Positions 63,719-64,000 of a stretch of 64,000 nucleotides of DNA are shown here, in pieces. Both the position numbers and the translations under genes were made by a program. The notes under the pieces are model-generated. The model did no database searches, had not been told where the DNA came from, and saw only the letters and a list, made by a program, of their open reading frames with translations. The DNA comes from Acidobacteriota bacterium (GTDB lineage Bacteria; Acidobacteriota; Terriglobia; Bryobacterales; Bryobacteraceae): the NCBI GenBank assembly GCA_018268715.1, contig JAFDVZ010000009.1, positions 1-64,000 of the forward strand, read 5' to 3'. Numbering within the stretch: the stretch's first letter is position 1; every line of letters begins with the position of its first letter.

Positions 63719-64000
63719 ATGAAAAAGATCCTCTCTCTCGTGATGAATACGGCTCTGGCGGCGGCGGTCGCGCTGCCGATGTTCGCCCAGGCGCCGGCGG
63801 CCTCGACGCCCGTCGTCAAGCCCGCCGCCCCAACGGCGCAACCCAAGGCCAGGAAGGTCGTCGCCGCCGCACCCACCGCCCAGGAGATCGCCGACGCTCA
63901 GTCGAAGGGACTCGTCTGGGTCAACACCAACACGAAGGTGTATCACGCCTCCGGCGCGTTCTACGGAAAAACGGCGCACGGCAAGTTCATGACGAAGGAA
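63719..64000 (+). CDS. Secreted protein, truncated by the right edge
   Basis: The ATG at 63719 begins a frame that stays open to the end of the window (94 codons). A signal peptide (LSLVMNTALAAAVALPMFAQ) is followed by an Ala/Pro/Lys-rich linker (about 24-60) and the start of a small domain, GLVWVNTNTKVYHASGAFYGKT. From memory this WVNTxTKVYH domain is common in short secreted Acidobacteria proteins of unknown function. The rest lies beyond the window. Confidence 0.75.
   Translation, partial: MKKILSLVMNTALAAAVALPMFAQAPAASTPVVKPAAPTAQPKARKVVAAAPTAQEIADAQSKGLVWVNTNTKVYHASGAFYGKTAHGKFMTKE

Overview
The window is about 64 kb of GC-rich bacterial chromosome with densely packed protein genes on both strands. 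It most likely comes from an Acidobacteriota genome of the Solibacter/Bryobacter group. The best evidence is the C-terminal domain of the large beta-propeller protein at 21594-24569, which has the FGTNMSP and SPTQINAQVP blocks of the family first named from Solibacter (TIGR03437 type). The WGT-repeat tail of the subtilase, the Tat-exported enzymes and the truncated secreted protein at the right edge fit the same lineage. I see no rRNA, tRNA, CRISPR array, insertion sequence or phage gene, so it reads as ordinary chromosome with some lineage-specific islands.

Layout. (1) 1-601: no convincing gene. (2) 602-5586, minus strand: secreted lactonase-type propeller, YheT-like hydrolase, a UroD-fold methyltransferase-like protein and leuA. 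(3) 5657-11151: paaK with a coupled tandem-ACT protein, a Tat-exported amidohydrolase, an acyl-CoA dehydrogenase on the opposite strand, and an amidase with a small AtzG-like partner. (4) 11239-13510: LuxR-type regulator and a large membrane protein. (5) 13580-25637: a Tad/Flp pilus core (cpaA, cpaB, cpaC, cpaE, cpaF, tadB, tadC) behind an inverted-repeat leader, with no recognisable pilin or TadE/F/G. It is followed by a 31-residue membrane peptide, the Solibacter-type propeller, an outer-membrane barrel and a small membrane protein. (6) 25626-28633, minus: erpA-like, murQ, murA, rhodanese. (7) 28866-32792, plus: ECF sigma / zinc anti-sigma / Spy-like module, then a quinoprotein coupled to an SGNH-fold protein that lacks catalytic Ser and His. 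(8) 32797-37441, minus: DegT aminotransferase with GT2, and a MoxR-type ATPase with a VWA protein. (9) 37605-42351: TrmB-type regulator, HAD phosphatase with a small membrane protein, rhamnose isomerase, and a divergent two-domain class II aldolase whose second domain has lost its metal site. (10) 42305-45880: acetyltransferase, secreted protein, subtilase. (11) 46070-50868: LysW-like acidic carrier, two small secreted regulatory-fold proteins, TlpA-like thioredoxin, FkbM methyltransferase, APC permease and aminotransferase. (12) 50879-54764, minus: YchF paralogue, Tat-exported class V aminotransferase, fucose-pyrophosphorylase-type protein. (13) 54851-63564: DUF3667 protein, xdhC / mocA-like / asmA operon, DUF72 protein, AceK-type kinase/phosphatase coupled to a methyltransferase, and a divergent patatin. 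(14) A secreted protein runs off the right edge.

Many neighbours overlap by an ATGA, GTGA or TGATG junction (paaK/ACT, AtzG/amidase, small ORF/cpaA, quinoprotein/SGNH, HAD/small membrane protein, FkbM/APC, APC/aminotransferase, xdhC/mocA-like, mocA-like/asmA, methyltransferase/aceK). These junctions define real operons and fix several starts. The least explained material is the Tad locus without a pilin, the LysW-like carrier without lysine genes, and three proteins (SGNH, aldolase second half, patatin) that keep a fold while losing or changing active-site residues. Family names come from recognising motifs by eye; no database search was run.
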